A stretch of 64,000 nucleotides of DNA from Blakeslea trispora (taxonomy: Eukaryota > Mucoromycota > Mucoromycetes > Mucorales > Choanephoraceae). Within the stretch, counting starts at the first letter, position 1. Each line of letters starts with the position of its first letter. Shown here in pieces: positions 11,499 through 23,808 of the stretch. The DNA lies in the NCBI GenBank assembly GCA_025331445.1, contig JAIWNE010000119.1, positions 1 through 64,000 of the forward strand. The letters run 5' to 3'. Both the position numbers and the translations under genes were made by a program. Below the pieces are notes generated by a model. That model was not told the origin of the DNA. It ran no database searches and saw only the letters and a program-made list of their open reading frames with translations.

Positions 11499-13547
11499 TG
11501 TGTATTAATGTATTAAGTTATTAGTTGAAGGAGCGATTAGATATTGTTTTTAAAGAAAACGAAAGGCTAGGGTTGAAATGGTTGCTTGTTTGTTTTGAAT
11601 CAATCAAAATTTACAAGACTGAATCGTTAAATAATAAGGCTGATAAAATAAAATGGAATAAAAAGAAAAACAGTTATTTTTATATAGAATCCAAAAAATC
11701 AGAATAATAAGGATTTTCCCTAAAAGGAGTTGGAATTGAATAAAGAGGACAAGGAGTCCAAACCAAATCTGGATGAATTCATGATTAACACAAGTCATCT
11801 AACAGTGTTTACTGGTAACACAGTGTACACAACACAGATCAAACAAGCTAGAGTTTAAGCACAGACGAACAATGCTATGGTTTTTATATACTTATTTAGG
11901 ATTAGACGGATATATATGTTTCCACTACAAATACAACTACGCTTAATTTAGTTATTGAGCACTTTAGTTACTATTTGCTAAAATCATACACATTAACATC
12001 AGCTTTTAGAGTTAAAAAGAAAAGAAAAAAAAATGCTCTATCAAAATCACATTTATTTTTAGCCACTCTCCTTCTGCTCTTCCAAATTTAGGTCTCAAAC
12101 TCCTTTTTGGTTTTCTATATATCAACGTCGCTGAAATTCTCACTAAATCTCTAGTCTATTCTGACAAATAAAACTTGTGCTATATCGATTATCATTTTCA
12201 TAGCTAAATCGTGTCTCTCATGTCTATATTGGGCAAATAGTTTTGCAAAGAAAAGAAAGCGATGATTCGTTACATCAGGTACCAATATTTCTTACTTCTC
12301 TCTCTATTTTTTTTATGAGGAACAAAAATGTACAAATCTGTAGAAAAACTACACTTGCTTTGCGGACTTTATTTTCTATTTTGTGGATAATGATTGCTTT
12401 TTTTCCAACTATCAGAAATGACTATAAACGGCATACGGGACAAGTATTTGCACTTTTTTAATATCGATGATGGGATTTCAATATACTAGCCTACAAAAAT
12501 AAAGCAATAAGCAAGATATATTTGTGAGGTAGCCAATCTTGATTGGAGTCATTGGAAAGACAACGAGCTTTTAAGAAAGAAGCCTGAGTCAAGCTTGAGA
12601 AAGCTGTTGGATTTTGCAGACTATCAGACCTCTCGAAATGAAAACAGGAACAAAGTTTGTGTAACCAGCCCAACAATGCAAAGATTGAAAACAATATGGA
12701 CAAGAAAAAAAAAGACGAGCAAAGTAAGACTTGGAGGTTCATACAGATCTTATTTCCCTGAGCAAGTAAGAAACTGTTGGAATTTGATTTGAAGGTCTTT
12801 CAAGACATAGGGCTAGGCCTGTTGTAGACATAGTTTAGAGAACAGATTAGCACTACGTTAATAGTGTAAACATAACGAAGAAAACCCCAAAAAAACGCAC
12901 TCAAAGGACAGGAAAGCTTGAGTCATGTCTGTCGAAAAAAAAAGCTCAAAACAGAATAGTTTTAAGATTACTAACATTTTAGTAGTCATTAAGTGGTGTA
13001 TGTTGACTGGCCATGCTATGATTAAACCTTCTCCACACGCTTTCATTGGTCTTATCACTCATTCAATTAACAAATAAACGAGTCATCAAACTATTGCTCG
13101 ATCTAGGGTAGTAAACACCTATTGATAACATTTGACTTTGCATGAAATAACGTTCTGCTTGAATGTGGTTTGTAACTCAGCCACGAGGCTGCTAAAATTT
13201 CTACAACTTTAAAGCTATTCTCGAAGGCCAAGTCTCTTTAGAGTTAAATCTAATATAGCCTAAATGTTTGTTTTCCTAACTTTATTTCAAAATGTCCACT
13301 TACAATTTATTTAAAAGAGCAAAAAAGGGCAATTAAATTTTCCCGACATGTAACATCAGGCAAGTGGGATGGTGCGGTGGTTGACCGGGCAGTTTCTGAT
13401 TTTTTTTTAAAAGAGTCATTTTTGTAGATCCGATTACCATCTATGCAGTCATGCAATAGATGTTGCATATAGTTTGAGATTTTTTTATTTAATTCATCTT
13501 TATCTTTCTTTTTCTCTATATTCAAAGCAACGATACAATAAACAAAC
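11499..13547. other. Gene-poor spacer between two divergently transcribed genes, 2 kb
   Basis: Should contain the promoters of the upstream glycoprotein (minus) and SAICAR synthetase (plus). Contains a TATATAGA-like element near 11680. Several ORFs of 60-90 codons lack coding character, and I see no repeats or RNA genes. Confidence 0.45.
13413..13418 (-). promoter_or_regulatory. Possible Gcn4/Bas1-type site upstream of SAICAR synthetase
   Basis: TGACTC on the minus strand, 130 bp upstream of the start codon. In yeast this core is bound by Gcn4 and, at purine genes, by Bas1. A six-base match is weak evidence on its own. Confidence 0.3.
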
Positions 13548-14665
13548 ATGGCTTTATTAAACAGGTAAACATACTGGCAAGGCAAGATATGATGGAGTGT
13601 AATTGATTCATGGCAATAGTGATTGTCCTGACCTCAAGCTGATTGCTCGTGGTAAAGTCCGCGATTTATACGAAGTAGACGAAAAGTCACTTCTTTTTGT
13701 GGCTACAGACCGTATCAGTGCATTTGATGTTATCATGAAGAATGTAAGTAGCACGTCACTCCAAATGCTTATTCAGTTAAACTAACTTTGGCTTGAAAGC
13801 CCATCGCAGGCAAAGGTAAAATCCTGACGCAGATCTCTTTATTTTGGTTTGATCTTTTGAAGGATGTCTTGCCAAACCATCTCATTACTGCCAGTTTTGA
13901 TGAAATGCCAAAAACTGTTCAGAAATACCGTGTTCAGCTTGAAGGAAGATCTATTCTAGTGAAAAAGATGCGTGTTATACCTATTGAGGCTATTGTACGT
14001 GGTTACATTACTGGGTCAGGATGGTCAGAATATAAGAAAAAGGGTACGATTTGTGATATCCCTCTCCCCAAAGGTTTGGTAGAGAGTGAAAAACTTCCTG
14101 AGGTTCTTTTTACTCCTAGTACAAAGGCTGACATTGGTGATCATGGTAAGTAGAGAGAGAGTAATGACTGATGATTGAATGTGTTTTTTAATTCGTTTTT
14201 CAGATGAAAACATTCATCCCTCAAAAATGGTTGAGATTTTAGGAGACAAGGAACTTGCTGACAAAATTACTCAATCTGCCATCGATCTCTATACAAAGGC
14301 TAGCGAATATGCTGCCAAAAGAGGTATCATTATTGCTGACACCAAGTTTGAGTTTGGTTTAGATGAAGATAACAACTTGGTCGTGGTTGACGAAGTGCTG
14401 ACTCCTGGTAAGTCCTTTGCGAAAACTACCAGAACCAAACTGATCTCACCTCTCTCTAGATTCCTCTCGTTTCTGGCCTGCAGACCGATACAAGGCTGGA
14501 GCTACTCAAGATAGTTTTGACAAGCAATTTTTGCGAAACTATCTTGAATCTATCAATTTTGACAAGAACACAAGTATTGAGCTACCATCTGATGTCGTGG
14601 AAAACACAATCGCAAAGTACAAGGAAGCCTTCCATCTTTTGACAGGAAAGGATATTGCTATTTAG
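13548..14665 (+). CDS. ADE1: Phosphoribosylaminoimidazole-succinocarboxamide (SAICAR) synthetase
   Basis: Purine biosynthesis: ligates aspartate to CAIR using ATP. Exons 13548-13564, 13620-13743, 13800-14145, 14204-14407, 14460-14665; 298 aa, close to yeast Ade1. The 17-nt first exon encodes MALLN and splices into [13 protein letters not shown], which contains the conserved nucleotide-binding RGKVRDLY. Further motifs: [51 protein letters not shown] (across a splice), and [14 protein letters not shown] near the C-terminus. The exon 3 junction gives NPIAGKGK where most homologues have NGIPGKGK, a small deviation at a splice site that could also mean a slightly different acceptor. Single-function enzyme, not fused to AIR carboxylase. 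Confidence 0.95.
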
Positions 14666-15520
14666 AGAAAAGTAGCTCAATTGTATTACATTGTATTTCT
14701 ATATTTTATCGCTTCTATATAAGTTAGGTAGGCATAATCAATTAAAGCGTTACTTATTCTTGCATCTTCAAGTTGCATACAAAATTGATTTTTCGTTAAA
14801 TAAACCATAAGAATAGTCAACTATATTGGTGCTGACTAGCATAAAGAGTTGAAATTAACAAGTGAGAATACAATAAAACACTCGTCAAATATCTGATATA
14901 GTAATTATCCCAACTTGATGGTAATGCGACTAAGAGTTTGTTTCTTTGAGACAATTCATATACATCTTGACAACCAAATCTCTAATCTCGCTCACTTTAT
15001 GTCAATCTCCTTCTGTACATTGGAAGTCATGTCACCAAGAAAAAAGTAATCAATATATATATACAGCATGTTATCATTGGCGTATTTGCTACATTACTTG
15101 TGGTAATTAATAAACTCTTATTCAGAACTAATTTTCCTGGTTGCACATTAGAACCAATTTAGTTCTTGTGTGATAGTAAATATAGAGCAGGATCAAGTTT
15201 CTCACTTCAAAAGGAGGAGAGAGAATACGCCTGTGCTCAATGTATGGTCTTGTCTAATCAAGCCTGTACTTTGCTCTATGTTTATCACAGGCACATATCG
15301 AGAATTGGGCATTTGTAATAAATACTATAAAGACAGCACTTTGGCTGTCTTAATGTTTATTTCTAGTGTCATGTGTATGTTTCAGGATATAGATGGGTAT
15401 GGTATGTAAAGAAGCTGCACAAATATGTTCTAATGAATATGATAATATACATAGGCAAGTTCATAAAATAAATAAGTAGATATAAATAATTAATCATCAA
15501 GTGAATAGGTTTCATATGAA
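14666..15520. other. Convergent intergenic region
   Basis: Lies between the 3' ends of SAICAR synthetase (plus) and the zinc-finger gene (minus). AT-rich, no recognisable gene or repeat. Confidence 0.5.
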
Positions 15521-16516
15521 TCATAGGTTTGAATTGCTTGTTGGTTTTCTCTTCCTTAATGAAGCGCATCCAGCATCCACTGTTTGATGTCTTTTGAAAG
15601 CATCACTACGTGAGAATTTCTTTCCACAGCTACAAACATGAGGCTTGATTCCCGAATGAAGGAATTCATGTCGTTTGAGATCATGAGGACGTGCAAAGGT
15701 CCAACCACAGTTGGGATGTGTGCAGCAATAAGGACGCTCTTTTGTATGGGTTCTTTGGTGAGACTTGAGGTTATAAGGTCTTGAGAATGTTTTGAAGCAA
15801 ATTGTACATTGTAACTGGCTAGGATGAGTTCTTCTTCGACTCTTTTTTGGTGCTTGTCGTTCAATCGGTAGGTACAACTGCTCCTTGGGAGTTAAGATGT
15901 GATTGATCTGATAAAGAGAGTATGAAGGTTGCTTTGTCAGAGACTCTTGGTTTGAATTTCCCATGATTTCATGCTGATAGATCTGTGGCATCTGGTGGTC
16001 TTTTGAAGAAGGGACTGTTTGGGGAAAGCAAATTGCACTGCTATCCGAGGCAACGTAATCAAAACTATCAAAGGAATTCATACTTGCAGGGGACAGTGGT
16101 GCATATTTTATAGCATCAGTAGCAGATAATAATGGACTAGAATAGTTGTAGTCCTGTTGAGTTGGAGCAAGGACGTGATGTTCCTGTAGCAAAGCATTTA
16201 GAGCATGTTCAGGAGAATCGTATGCCGGAAGAGATAGATCTGAAAAGAGAATGTCTGAAAAGTTGGCTTGATTGTGTTGCTGGATATCCCAAGTAGTTGG
16301 AGGCGAAATGCAGTTGAACTGTTCTAAAGAGGCAGCTGGAGAAATAGGATTTTCTAGTTTACTAAAGAACGAATGGTCATAAAGTTCGCAAGGCAATGTG
16401 TTGACTTGATCAAATGCAGAGTAATGATGGCTATGTTGGTAGCTAATGATATACAATCTTAGTCAGTCATGATTGACTTGGACAAACACTTTATAAGCTT
16501 ACAAGGATGAGTTCAT
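15521..16516 (-). CDS. C2H2 zinc-finger transcription factor, Crz1-like
   Basis: Two exons: a 14-nt start exon 16503-16516 (MNSS plus two bases) and 15521-16442; 311 aa. The N-terminal 200 residues are Ser/Gln/Asp-rich, typical of an activation region. A basic linker (KKSRRRTHPSQ) precedes three C2H2 fingers: CTICFKTFSRPYNLKSHQRTH, a second with RPHDLKRHEFLH, and a third with CSCGKKFSRSDAFKRH. The pattern RPYNLKSH...RTHT, ARxHDxKRHE...LHSG and CGKKFxRSDAxxRH matches calcineurin-responsive Crz1/Prz1 factors in Ca2+ and wall-stress signalling. I do not see an unambiguous PxIxIT calcineurin docking motif, so regulation by calcineurin is only inferred. TATA-like TATATAA lies about 35 bp upstream. 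Confidence 0.85.
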
Positions 16517-18369
16517 GATGTATTCAAACAGGCGTGATTATTTGATTCTAGTATATAAGAAATAGATAAGAAAAAGAAGGGGTTTTTTTTTTCAAAATAC
16601 TATTGTTTCCTTTGCTTTATATATAGATAAACTTTTTTCTTATATGTTTATTTATATACCCAAGCATTAGTGCTAGATGTGAATAAGGTTATACATTTGG
16701 TTACACAAGGAAGTTGCTTTATTTGGAATTGTAAAATCGGCGAACCCTACTTAGCTAACTTTGCTAATACCAGCTTCATAGTATGACAATCAAGATCAAC
16801 TTTAAAAAAAACCATCATGCAGTATGGTCTGATTTCAAGAAGGAAAGATACTACGAATGGATATTGATCATCTCTAGATTGGATGTTGATGAGAATCAGT
16901 CAAAAGACGACAAGCAGAGTTTTAAAATTGTTTGAGATCAATTGTTTCATATCACGGCTGCATGCTTATTGTTCAAAACCTGCTCGAATCATCAGCGCTT
17001 GTAATGGCGCTTTGTTCTTGTTTCCTAATTAGATGATCCCTTTTCCATATACGTACCTTAAAAACGGAGGTAACCTATATATATAATTTTCTTTTTTGCG
17101 TAAAAACCGATCTCTAAAAAGAGAAGGCGCTTAGAAGCGGTGTTTCTTTTTGATACTGAATCACTAACAAAAAAGTTACATTCCGTAATGCATATAGAGA
17201 AGGCCTTGTAAAAGCAGTCTCTTCATTCAAATATACCCCCCCCTTTTATAATACATGGGAACTACTTACATCCCACTTTTTGATTAGAGGGGTTGGAGTA
17301 CCAACAGACTGGTTTCTGCCTCTGGGATTTTCGTTGATGCCTGCACATACAGATGATTGTGGAATCATGCCGCTCCTTCTATTGACCGCAGTAATACTTG
17401 CATTCAACTATTTTTTGACAGCATGCTTATACGGAACAAGCCGATTGGAACTAAGCCTCTACTACGAAAAATGGAGTATAAAATCATAGCTGATGTCTGC
17501 TCAAAGTAACTAACATCTTGTGCTGATGTATTCAACTCTAATACCCTCATAGATAATCTACATAACACGGGTATTCTTTTGTACTATGTAATCAAAGCTC
17601 AAAGACACACACACTTCGGAGGAAAAGCGCGAAAGAAAATCATATCTAGTAAGACAAAGTGATACAAGAAAATCACTACACTTACATCATCTTGAGAATG
17701 TATTGCAGTTACCACAAAATAGAATGTGTAAGCAAGAGCACAATGGTAGCATAGCAACAAGTAAAGATAGATCGATATACGACTGTGTTGATAGAATTAG
17801 ACTGTAATTTTTATCATTGCACTTGCTTGCTGAGCTTTTTGGAAATCATCACCAGACAATCAAATTGTGAGTTTCTAAGCAATGATTTGTTGAAGCAAGA
17901 AATTAGGTACACGAAATCTTAATCTTTTTTTTTTTTTTGTTTGACCAGAATATTTTTTAATTTCATCGGCTCACTCCAATGAGCGACTTTAAAAAGAATC
18001 TGCGCTCTTTTATATGTACATTAAAACCAATCAAAGGGATTTTTGTTGGAAAGCAGATGGCATAATAAACACCTCATCTGCTCTTGTAGAAAAGGACAAT
18101 AAGCTAATTAAATGAGAAACATTTGTGCTACACTTTGAGATAAGTCTCTCATGTGGCTAAAGTACCAGTTCTTTTATTACAATAGAAATATGGCAACAAA
18201 AAGTAATTTCAATTATTAGTAACAAGAATTTGGGCTATGTTGGATTACTAGTAACTCTTTGATAGAAAAGTAAATCCTTGAGTGTATACATAAAATCATG
18301 CTTAGCAGTAGACCGTATGGCCTTTTACATTGATGAATGTTTGTGTATTTGCTAAGCAGCCCTTAAGGT

Positions 18370-19330
18370 ATCATACGGTTTATATTCAATTTTTTTCAGT
18401 ATTTTACCATAAAGGGTTTGTGATTCCCAACAATTTGATAGTTCAACCGTACGCTAATCTTATCAAAATAAAACAAAACAGTAATGGATTTAGACAATTC
18501 ATACCTCATTGGAGATATGAGTCCTAAAGAGCTGACAATAAAACTTTTTGTATAAAACCTCATAGGCTAAAATTGTACCAAAGCAAGAGGGCTAACACAA
18601 TCTTTGGAATAGCATTTGTAAAGTGCCGCAATAGCTGTAGGTTCACCTCTGATTATCTTGACAACAAAAGACTCTATCATTTTCATCAGCTTCTCTAACA
18701 TTACAACATAATTTGTTGTGCCAGATAACATGAATTCACTCTCTAGACATATGTGTTTAAGAGGCCAACACATGTGTGTGCTACTAGTTATTAGAAAGAA
18801 AATAAAAGTAAAGTTGTGTCTACTATATGGCGAATATAATAGCATTGATTGAACGATATTGGATAATCAATTTTATTATATTTATGCTTGGAAAATCAAA
18901 ACAACAACAATCGCTTATCGATACAAAGATAAAACCCATAATTATAATCCATTGAAGAATGTTTACTACTAAAGACTTGGCACATAACATGAATGGCATT
19001 GTCTTTTATTATTATTAAAAGTGAAATGTTTGGTATCAAGCCACTTCTTTTTTTCGCATATTAGCTGAGCCTCTTCTTTTGCAATACATACTATATCTAT
19101 GCCTATTTGAAACCTCCAAGATGCTTTACTTTTTTTCTGCTTGGGTAGCATTAGAGCGAACTTCAACCGTAGTCAGGCCTATTTGTTTATAGGGGAATAA
19201 GTCAAGCACATGATACTTTGTATATGCATGTAAAACGGGGGATGCAATGGGTCATGATAGGCTTTCTTAGTAAGCAGAGCAAGAGTATTAAGCGGATTTT
19301 TATCTTCAGCCTCACAACATGATGGTTTAT
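18370..19330 (-). pseudogene. Decayed coding region of unknown family
   Basis: Three consecutive minus-strand stretches in the order expected for one protein have coding-like composition but are interrupted by stops and frame changes: one near 19330-18969 (KNPLNTLALLTKKAY, then SWRFQIGIDIVCIAKEEAQ), one at 18845-18567 (TNYVVMLEKLMKMIESFV, GEPTAIAALYKCYSKDC) and one near 18555-18370 (LGLISPMRYELSKS). I do not recognise the family; a multicopy element-borne gene is plausible. Confidence 0.35.
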
Positions 19331-20402
19331 GGTGGCATGCTCAGCTTCCTGAGGCTTGCTCTAACTCGCGTAACATGACGCATTTATTAGGCATTTCTGT
19401 AGTAGGCCGTTTACTTTAAAACAGCAACTTTTTAATTGCATCAATGTAGTTCTTTCTCATAGCACTCCTTTACTTGTAATAAGTGACTATTCAATGCAAT
19501 AGACTGAGTTTCAAGAAGACAACCATTATATAGATCAGGATCAAGATATGATTTTATTCAAGGATATTCATACTATTCAAATGGTGCTAGAATATATAAA
19601 TGGGAGTAGCTACAATATGCTAGATTGGCGATACTTGAGATGGATCTTTGTTACTAGACGTTGGTGATAATGAGCAACTGCATAAGTCTGTGTAGCGAGA
19701 CTGTTAAATCGTTACATTCAAATAAATTTATGTGAAAGTAGTGACAGTTTGCCGCATTGTCACACACTCACTCTAAGCCTCTGTGGCAGCTCGAGAGTAA
19801 TAGCAGTCATCATTTATGTCGGAGTTTTATTAAACTGGTGCATAAAAGGCTTTTAAAAATTCGAAAATTTCTTTTTTTCTTTAGACAAATCTTCCTAACT
19901 ATGGAATGAATGATGATAGCTTCCTGGTCTAGTAAACGATCAATCTCCCTTGATTTTCTTGGGAGGACTGACGACGCATGCTGGGACCATAATATCACCT
20001 AATTTACAGCGTGTATATTTGCGATCTGACAAATGTCTCATTTATAAAAAAAAGTAAAATGAAATTAAGCAAGCCTATGTGACACAGAGAAGAGAATGAT
20101 CTTGCTCAAGCAACAAGGGGGGTATACACCCCTGTTGATAGCTATTTGTATAGTTGCCTTTTGTTTCTTCGTAGTCCTTCAATCTAAATTATTGTTTAGA
20201 CTTGATATCTTACACTTTTGCAACCCTTTAAATTGAATACATCATTTCCTTTGTGTGGTTTGTTCCTCAGAGTGCAATCTATTTCTGGAAACGGTGTATT
20301 TTACTTTATTGAATTTAAGCAAGTCAGCACAGCTGATATGTATGGAAAGACTTCATACTTAAAGACACACAAAGTGTGTATTTACTGCGTACAGCCAATC
20401 CA

Positions 20403-20693
20403 TCACTTCATGTGGAGAGGATGTTGTTTTGTGACTGAAGCTAGTATTGGAAAGATGGAAGATAGTTGATCACGCTCACTTACACCACAACCATTTCTGA
20501 CAGGCGAACACTCAGGGTTCAAACAGCGGAAGGTACCTTTCAGGTTCCTATCCGTTGTTTTGCTTATCATCTGGAATAGCTGTAACTTATGGAAACAGTA
20601 GACACAGGCCTGTGATATATTGTTTTCATTTGTAATGTTGACTGTAGTATAGCGGGTATGGTCATCCTGTTCAAGTACACCGCCACAATGCAA
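20403..20693 (-). pseudogene. Relic resembling the C-terminal zinc ribbon/RuvC end of a Fanzor/TnpB-like protein
   Basis: A 97-codon open stretch with no ATG and a stop just upstream. It contains the ordered pattern NITNENNISQACVYC, then CLNPEC about 23 residues later, then SERDQLSS. TnpB/Fanzor nucleases end in a split zinc ribbon (CxxC...CxxC) inserted before the RuvC-III motif NRDxNAxxN. Here the CxxC, a Cys-X4-Cys (CLNPEC) and the RD of RuvC-III remain, but N and A are replaced. The rest of the protein is not recognisable upstream. If correct it is an inactive fragment; another zinc-ribbon transposase is an alternative. Confidence 0.4.
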
Positions 20694-21041
20694 GTGTCAT
20701 TGGATCCTTGTTGTCAGCTTTTTATGTTGGTCGTATATTGTCATCATTTAGACCTTCAATGTTGCACTCAAAATTAGAAGCACAGAGAACAATCGTACAT
20801 AATGTTATTTGTTTGTTGCAAGTATCTTTGTGTTATATACAGAGTAATTGTTATTCGCCTAAGACTTTAATAAGCTTTCATTCAGTCCGAAACTCATTTT
20901 TCTTATTGTATACCTTGTTGACAAGCATGAGCGAAATGAGTTATTTCGAGATTCAAAAAGGCGACCAGGTTGTCATGATATAAGTAGGAGTTGAACTAAA
21001 AGGATTGTAATTGTCTTTACTATCAGTAACTATAAGGCGTA

Positions 21042-21213
21042 CAGTAGTCACTCGATTCAAGAGTTGTTTGATATAAGGGTATGCACAATATGAGAGTAGC
21101 ACTTCTTTGACTTGGAATCGCTTCAAGCGCTAAAATGTCATTCGATTTAAGAGTATATGATACAAGAGTGCATCTCTCAAAAACGTGAACACCTTTATAT
21201 AAAGCGACTATTG
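21042..21213. mobile_element. Diverged copy of the CAGTAGTC MITE
   Basis: Left end CAGTAGTCACTCGATTCAAG and right end ATAAAGCGACTATTG match the inverted ends of the element at 9190 with several changes. The left flank is TA; the right flank is CA, so one target duplication base has mutated. It is 172 bp, twice the size of the other copy, with internal CGATTCAAGAG/CGATTTAAGAG words suggesting an internal repetition. Confidence 0.65.
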
Positions 21214-21545
21214 CACAAGAGGCAATTTGACACAGTCATCAAGAGGTGTGTTTTTCTTAATTGTCAATCTCTTCTCTCTCTCTTTTTTTCTTATTAAGTG
21301 CAAACCTTATTCAAACGACGACGATAAAATCAACAATTTAGCTAGAGACAAGGTGTAGAGAAGATCAGTAAAGAGCCACGTCTTGATCCTTGAAACCAAT
21401 AATACCTAATCCCCTCTTCTTTCTCTGCTCATTCTGTTTCAACTGCAGCTAATCGATGATTGGCTGACGATTCGTTTATGACGGTATGGAATTTCTCATT
21501 CTCTCTCTTTTTTTTCACATTTTATATCTTGTTATACCCCACCCA

Positions 21546-22372
21546 ATGGACTCTAAATTATTATCCAGACTTGACTTATTAGCAGACAATACACTTTCTG
21601 TTGTATTTGAACGCAATAGACTAAAAGAACTCAAGTAAATTCAGACAAACACTAGTCGAGACAGTCACTCATATTTCATAATAGACTCAATGTAGATAAA
21701 TATGAAAACAATATCTCCAAAAACCTAACACAGCTAAGAGAAGGTATTCAGCAACTCGAACAACAATTGTCCGAACAAGAACAGTCAGGCGCAAAGTAAA
21801 TAAGAACAAAGGCATACAACAGGATGACCATACTAACTAAATACAAAAGAAATACAAAGGACGATGAAGATAAGCTGATTCAAATTCAAGTCAAAGTGGA
21901 CAAGTTAGATGCCTTGTTTGGACTTAAGGATGACTCAGATGCTCGAGCCATCTTATTGGGTGATAAGCGTGGCAAGAACAATAATGTCAAGTTTACTTCT
22001 ATTCACATGGACACGATGGAGAATGGACAGATCCTGCAATTACAACAACGCATCATGGAAGACCAAGACCAAGACTTGGATCATCTGTCAGATGCTATTC
22101 GTCGTCAACGTGAGCTGGGGTTACTGATTGGAGATGAACTAGAGAGTCATGCTCAGTTGATTGACGAAACAGAAGAGATGGTCGATCGTACGGATGAACG
22201 ACTAAGGCAGGCAAGAAAGAAGCTTGATTATGTAAGCCGAAAAATGAAAGACAACAGTAAGTAACAATAACAAGTGTTACATATTGCCCACTCAATGAGA
22301 CTCATAGAATCTGTCTGTACTGTGATTGTATTAATTATTGTATTCTTTGTTCTGGTGAGCTTATTTCGATAA
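21546..22372 (+). CDS. Qc-SNARE, syntaxin-8-like
   Basis: Membrane-fusion SNARE of endosome/vacuole traffic. Exons 21546-21634, 21685-21795, 21850-22256, 22308-22372; 223 aa. The N-terminal helical region (EGIQQLEQQLSEQEQ) is followed by a SNARE coiled coil beginning QLQQRIMEDQDQDLDHLS, with the central-layer Gln in the stretch IGDELESHAQLIDETEEMVD, and a single C-terminal membrane anchor VCTVIVLIIVFFVLVSLF encoded by the last exon. The intron 21796-21849 was chosen because it has TACTAAC before its AG and the usual length of 54 nt. Tail-anchored topology. It could work with the Rab7-like GTPase encoded 6 kb away; that link is inferred from the families. Confidence 0.85.
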
Positions 22373-22493
22373 AGTGGCATTTGTCAGCTATTTCCAAATT
22401 GGGTTAGTTTTATATAAGCATTCACTATAAGAATGTATGTGCTATTTTTTTCTTCCTTTTTTTTTTTTTGGTTATTATTATTTAGTTTTGAGC

Positions 22494-23642
22494 ATGACTT
22501 TAAATAAAGAATCGATTCCACAAGATGCCAATGAGCATTGTCCTGTAAGACACATACATACCTGACAAACTTCTTTTTCTTTCTCTGATGCCTTTTTCTT
22601 TCTGAATGTAAAAAAAAAAAATAGGGTCCTGAAAGTCAAACAGCAGGTCAATCAGATGCCTGTGCTGGTTGTCCTAATCAAGCTATATGTGCTACAGCAC
22701 CTAAAGGACCAGATCCAGGTTAGATCATGAACAGAATAAAAAAGAAAAAGAACAAGACTGACCTTTTGGATCTTAGACATCTCGGTGATTGCTGAACGAC
22801 TGTCTGGAGTAAAGCATAAAATCCTAGTGTTATCAGGCAAAGGAGGTGTAGGCAAATCTAGTTTTACCTCACAATTGGCATTTGCACTCTCGGGTGATCC
22901 AGAGGTAGAGGTAGGTGTGATGGACATTGACATCTGTGGTCCTTCTATTCCTACCATCATGGGTGTTGTGAATGAGCAGATCCACCAGAGCAACAGTGGA
23001 TGGCAACCTGTCTATGTACAAGACAATTTAGCAGTCATGTCCATTGGATTTATGCTGCCTGATAAAGATGATGCTGTGATCTGGCGTGGACCTAAAAAGA
23101 ATGGTCTGATTAAGCAGTTTTTGCGTGATGTGGATTGGGGACAACTAGACTATCTCTTGGTCGATACACCACCCGGTACTTCGGATGAGCATCTCTCGAT
23201 CACTTCCTTTTTGAAGGAAAGTGGTATTGATGGTGCTGTCATTATCACTACGCCACAGGAAGTTGCCCTTCAGGATGTACGCAAGGAAATTGATTTCTGT
23301 AGAAAGGCCAAGATTCCCATCTTGGGTCTTGTGGAGAATATGTCTGGCTTTGTCTGCCCCAGTTGTCATGGTGAATCTGTCATTTTCCCTCCAACCACAG
23401 GTGGTGCTCAAGCATTAGCTGATGAATTCAATTTGCCTTTGTTGGGTAGAATTCCATTGGATCCTCGAGTAGCCAAGAGTTGTGATATGGGACTTTCTTT
23501 TCTAGATGAATATCCTGATTCACCTGCGTGTGTAGCTTATGAAACTATTATTGATCGTAAGGAACAAAAAAAAAGCGTATATTATATGCACTACTCATAC
23601 TGAATTCTATTGTTTATAGGCTTAAGCGATTTAATTGAATAA
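22494..23642 (+). CDS. NBP35: Cytosolic Fe-S cluster assembly scaffold NBP35
   Basis: P-loop scaffold ATPase of the CIA pathway that builds [4Fe-4S] clusters for cytosolic and nuclear proteins, normally with Cfd1. Exons 22494-22544, 22625-22718, 22777-23556, 23620-23642; 315 aa. The N-terminal four-cysteine ferredoxin-like motif that separates Nbp35 from Cfd1 is present (EHCPG, then [10 protein letters not shown]). The deviant Walker A is KGGVGKSS, then [20 protein letters not shown] and the C-terminal bridging CPSC within FVCPSCHG. Length and all cysteines are as expected. The C-terminal 7 codons (LSDLIE and stop) come from a separate small exon. Confidence 0.96.
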
Positions 23643-23654
23643 TTTACAAGAATA

Positions 23655-23790
23655 ATAATAAAAAAAAAAAATGTATATATGAGAAAAAAAAAAAAAGAAA
23701 AAGAAAAGGGGGGGGGGATATGAATGCTAAATAATAATAATAATAAAAAAAAATGCAAAAAAAAAAAAAAAAAAATATATATATGAAAAT
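23655..23790. repeat. Low-complexity A, G10 and AAT/AT tract
   Basis: Consecutive A runs, a run of ten G (about 23707-23716), an AAT microsatellite and a TATATA stretch in the short space between the convergent NBP35 and ZUP1-like genes. Probably variable in length and hard to sequence. Confidence 0.8.
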
Positions 23791-23808
23791 GAATGAATTT
23801 CTTTTTTT

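Larger units (their letters stand above)
16517..21545. other. 5-kb gene-poor segment with coding relics and a MITE
   Basis: No intact gene. Three decayed items are listed separately (18370-19330, 20403-20693, 21042-21213). The remainder is AT-rich with a C9 run near 17235 and short ORFs without coding character. It looks like a graveyard of mobile elements between two gene clusters. Confidence 0.5.

Noticed and set aside
17280..17489. 69-codon ORF with membrane-like sequence
   Set aside because: No homology recognised, no signal peptide logic, no promoter; composition fits random AT-rich sequence.
21796..21822. A 27-nt intron in the syntaxin-8-like gene
   Set aside because: A 54-nt intron ending at 21849 uses the same donor, has a TACTAAC branch site and keeps the frame.
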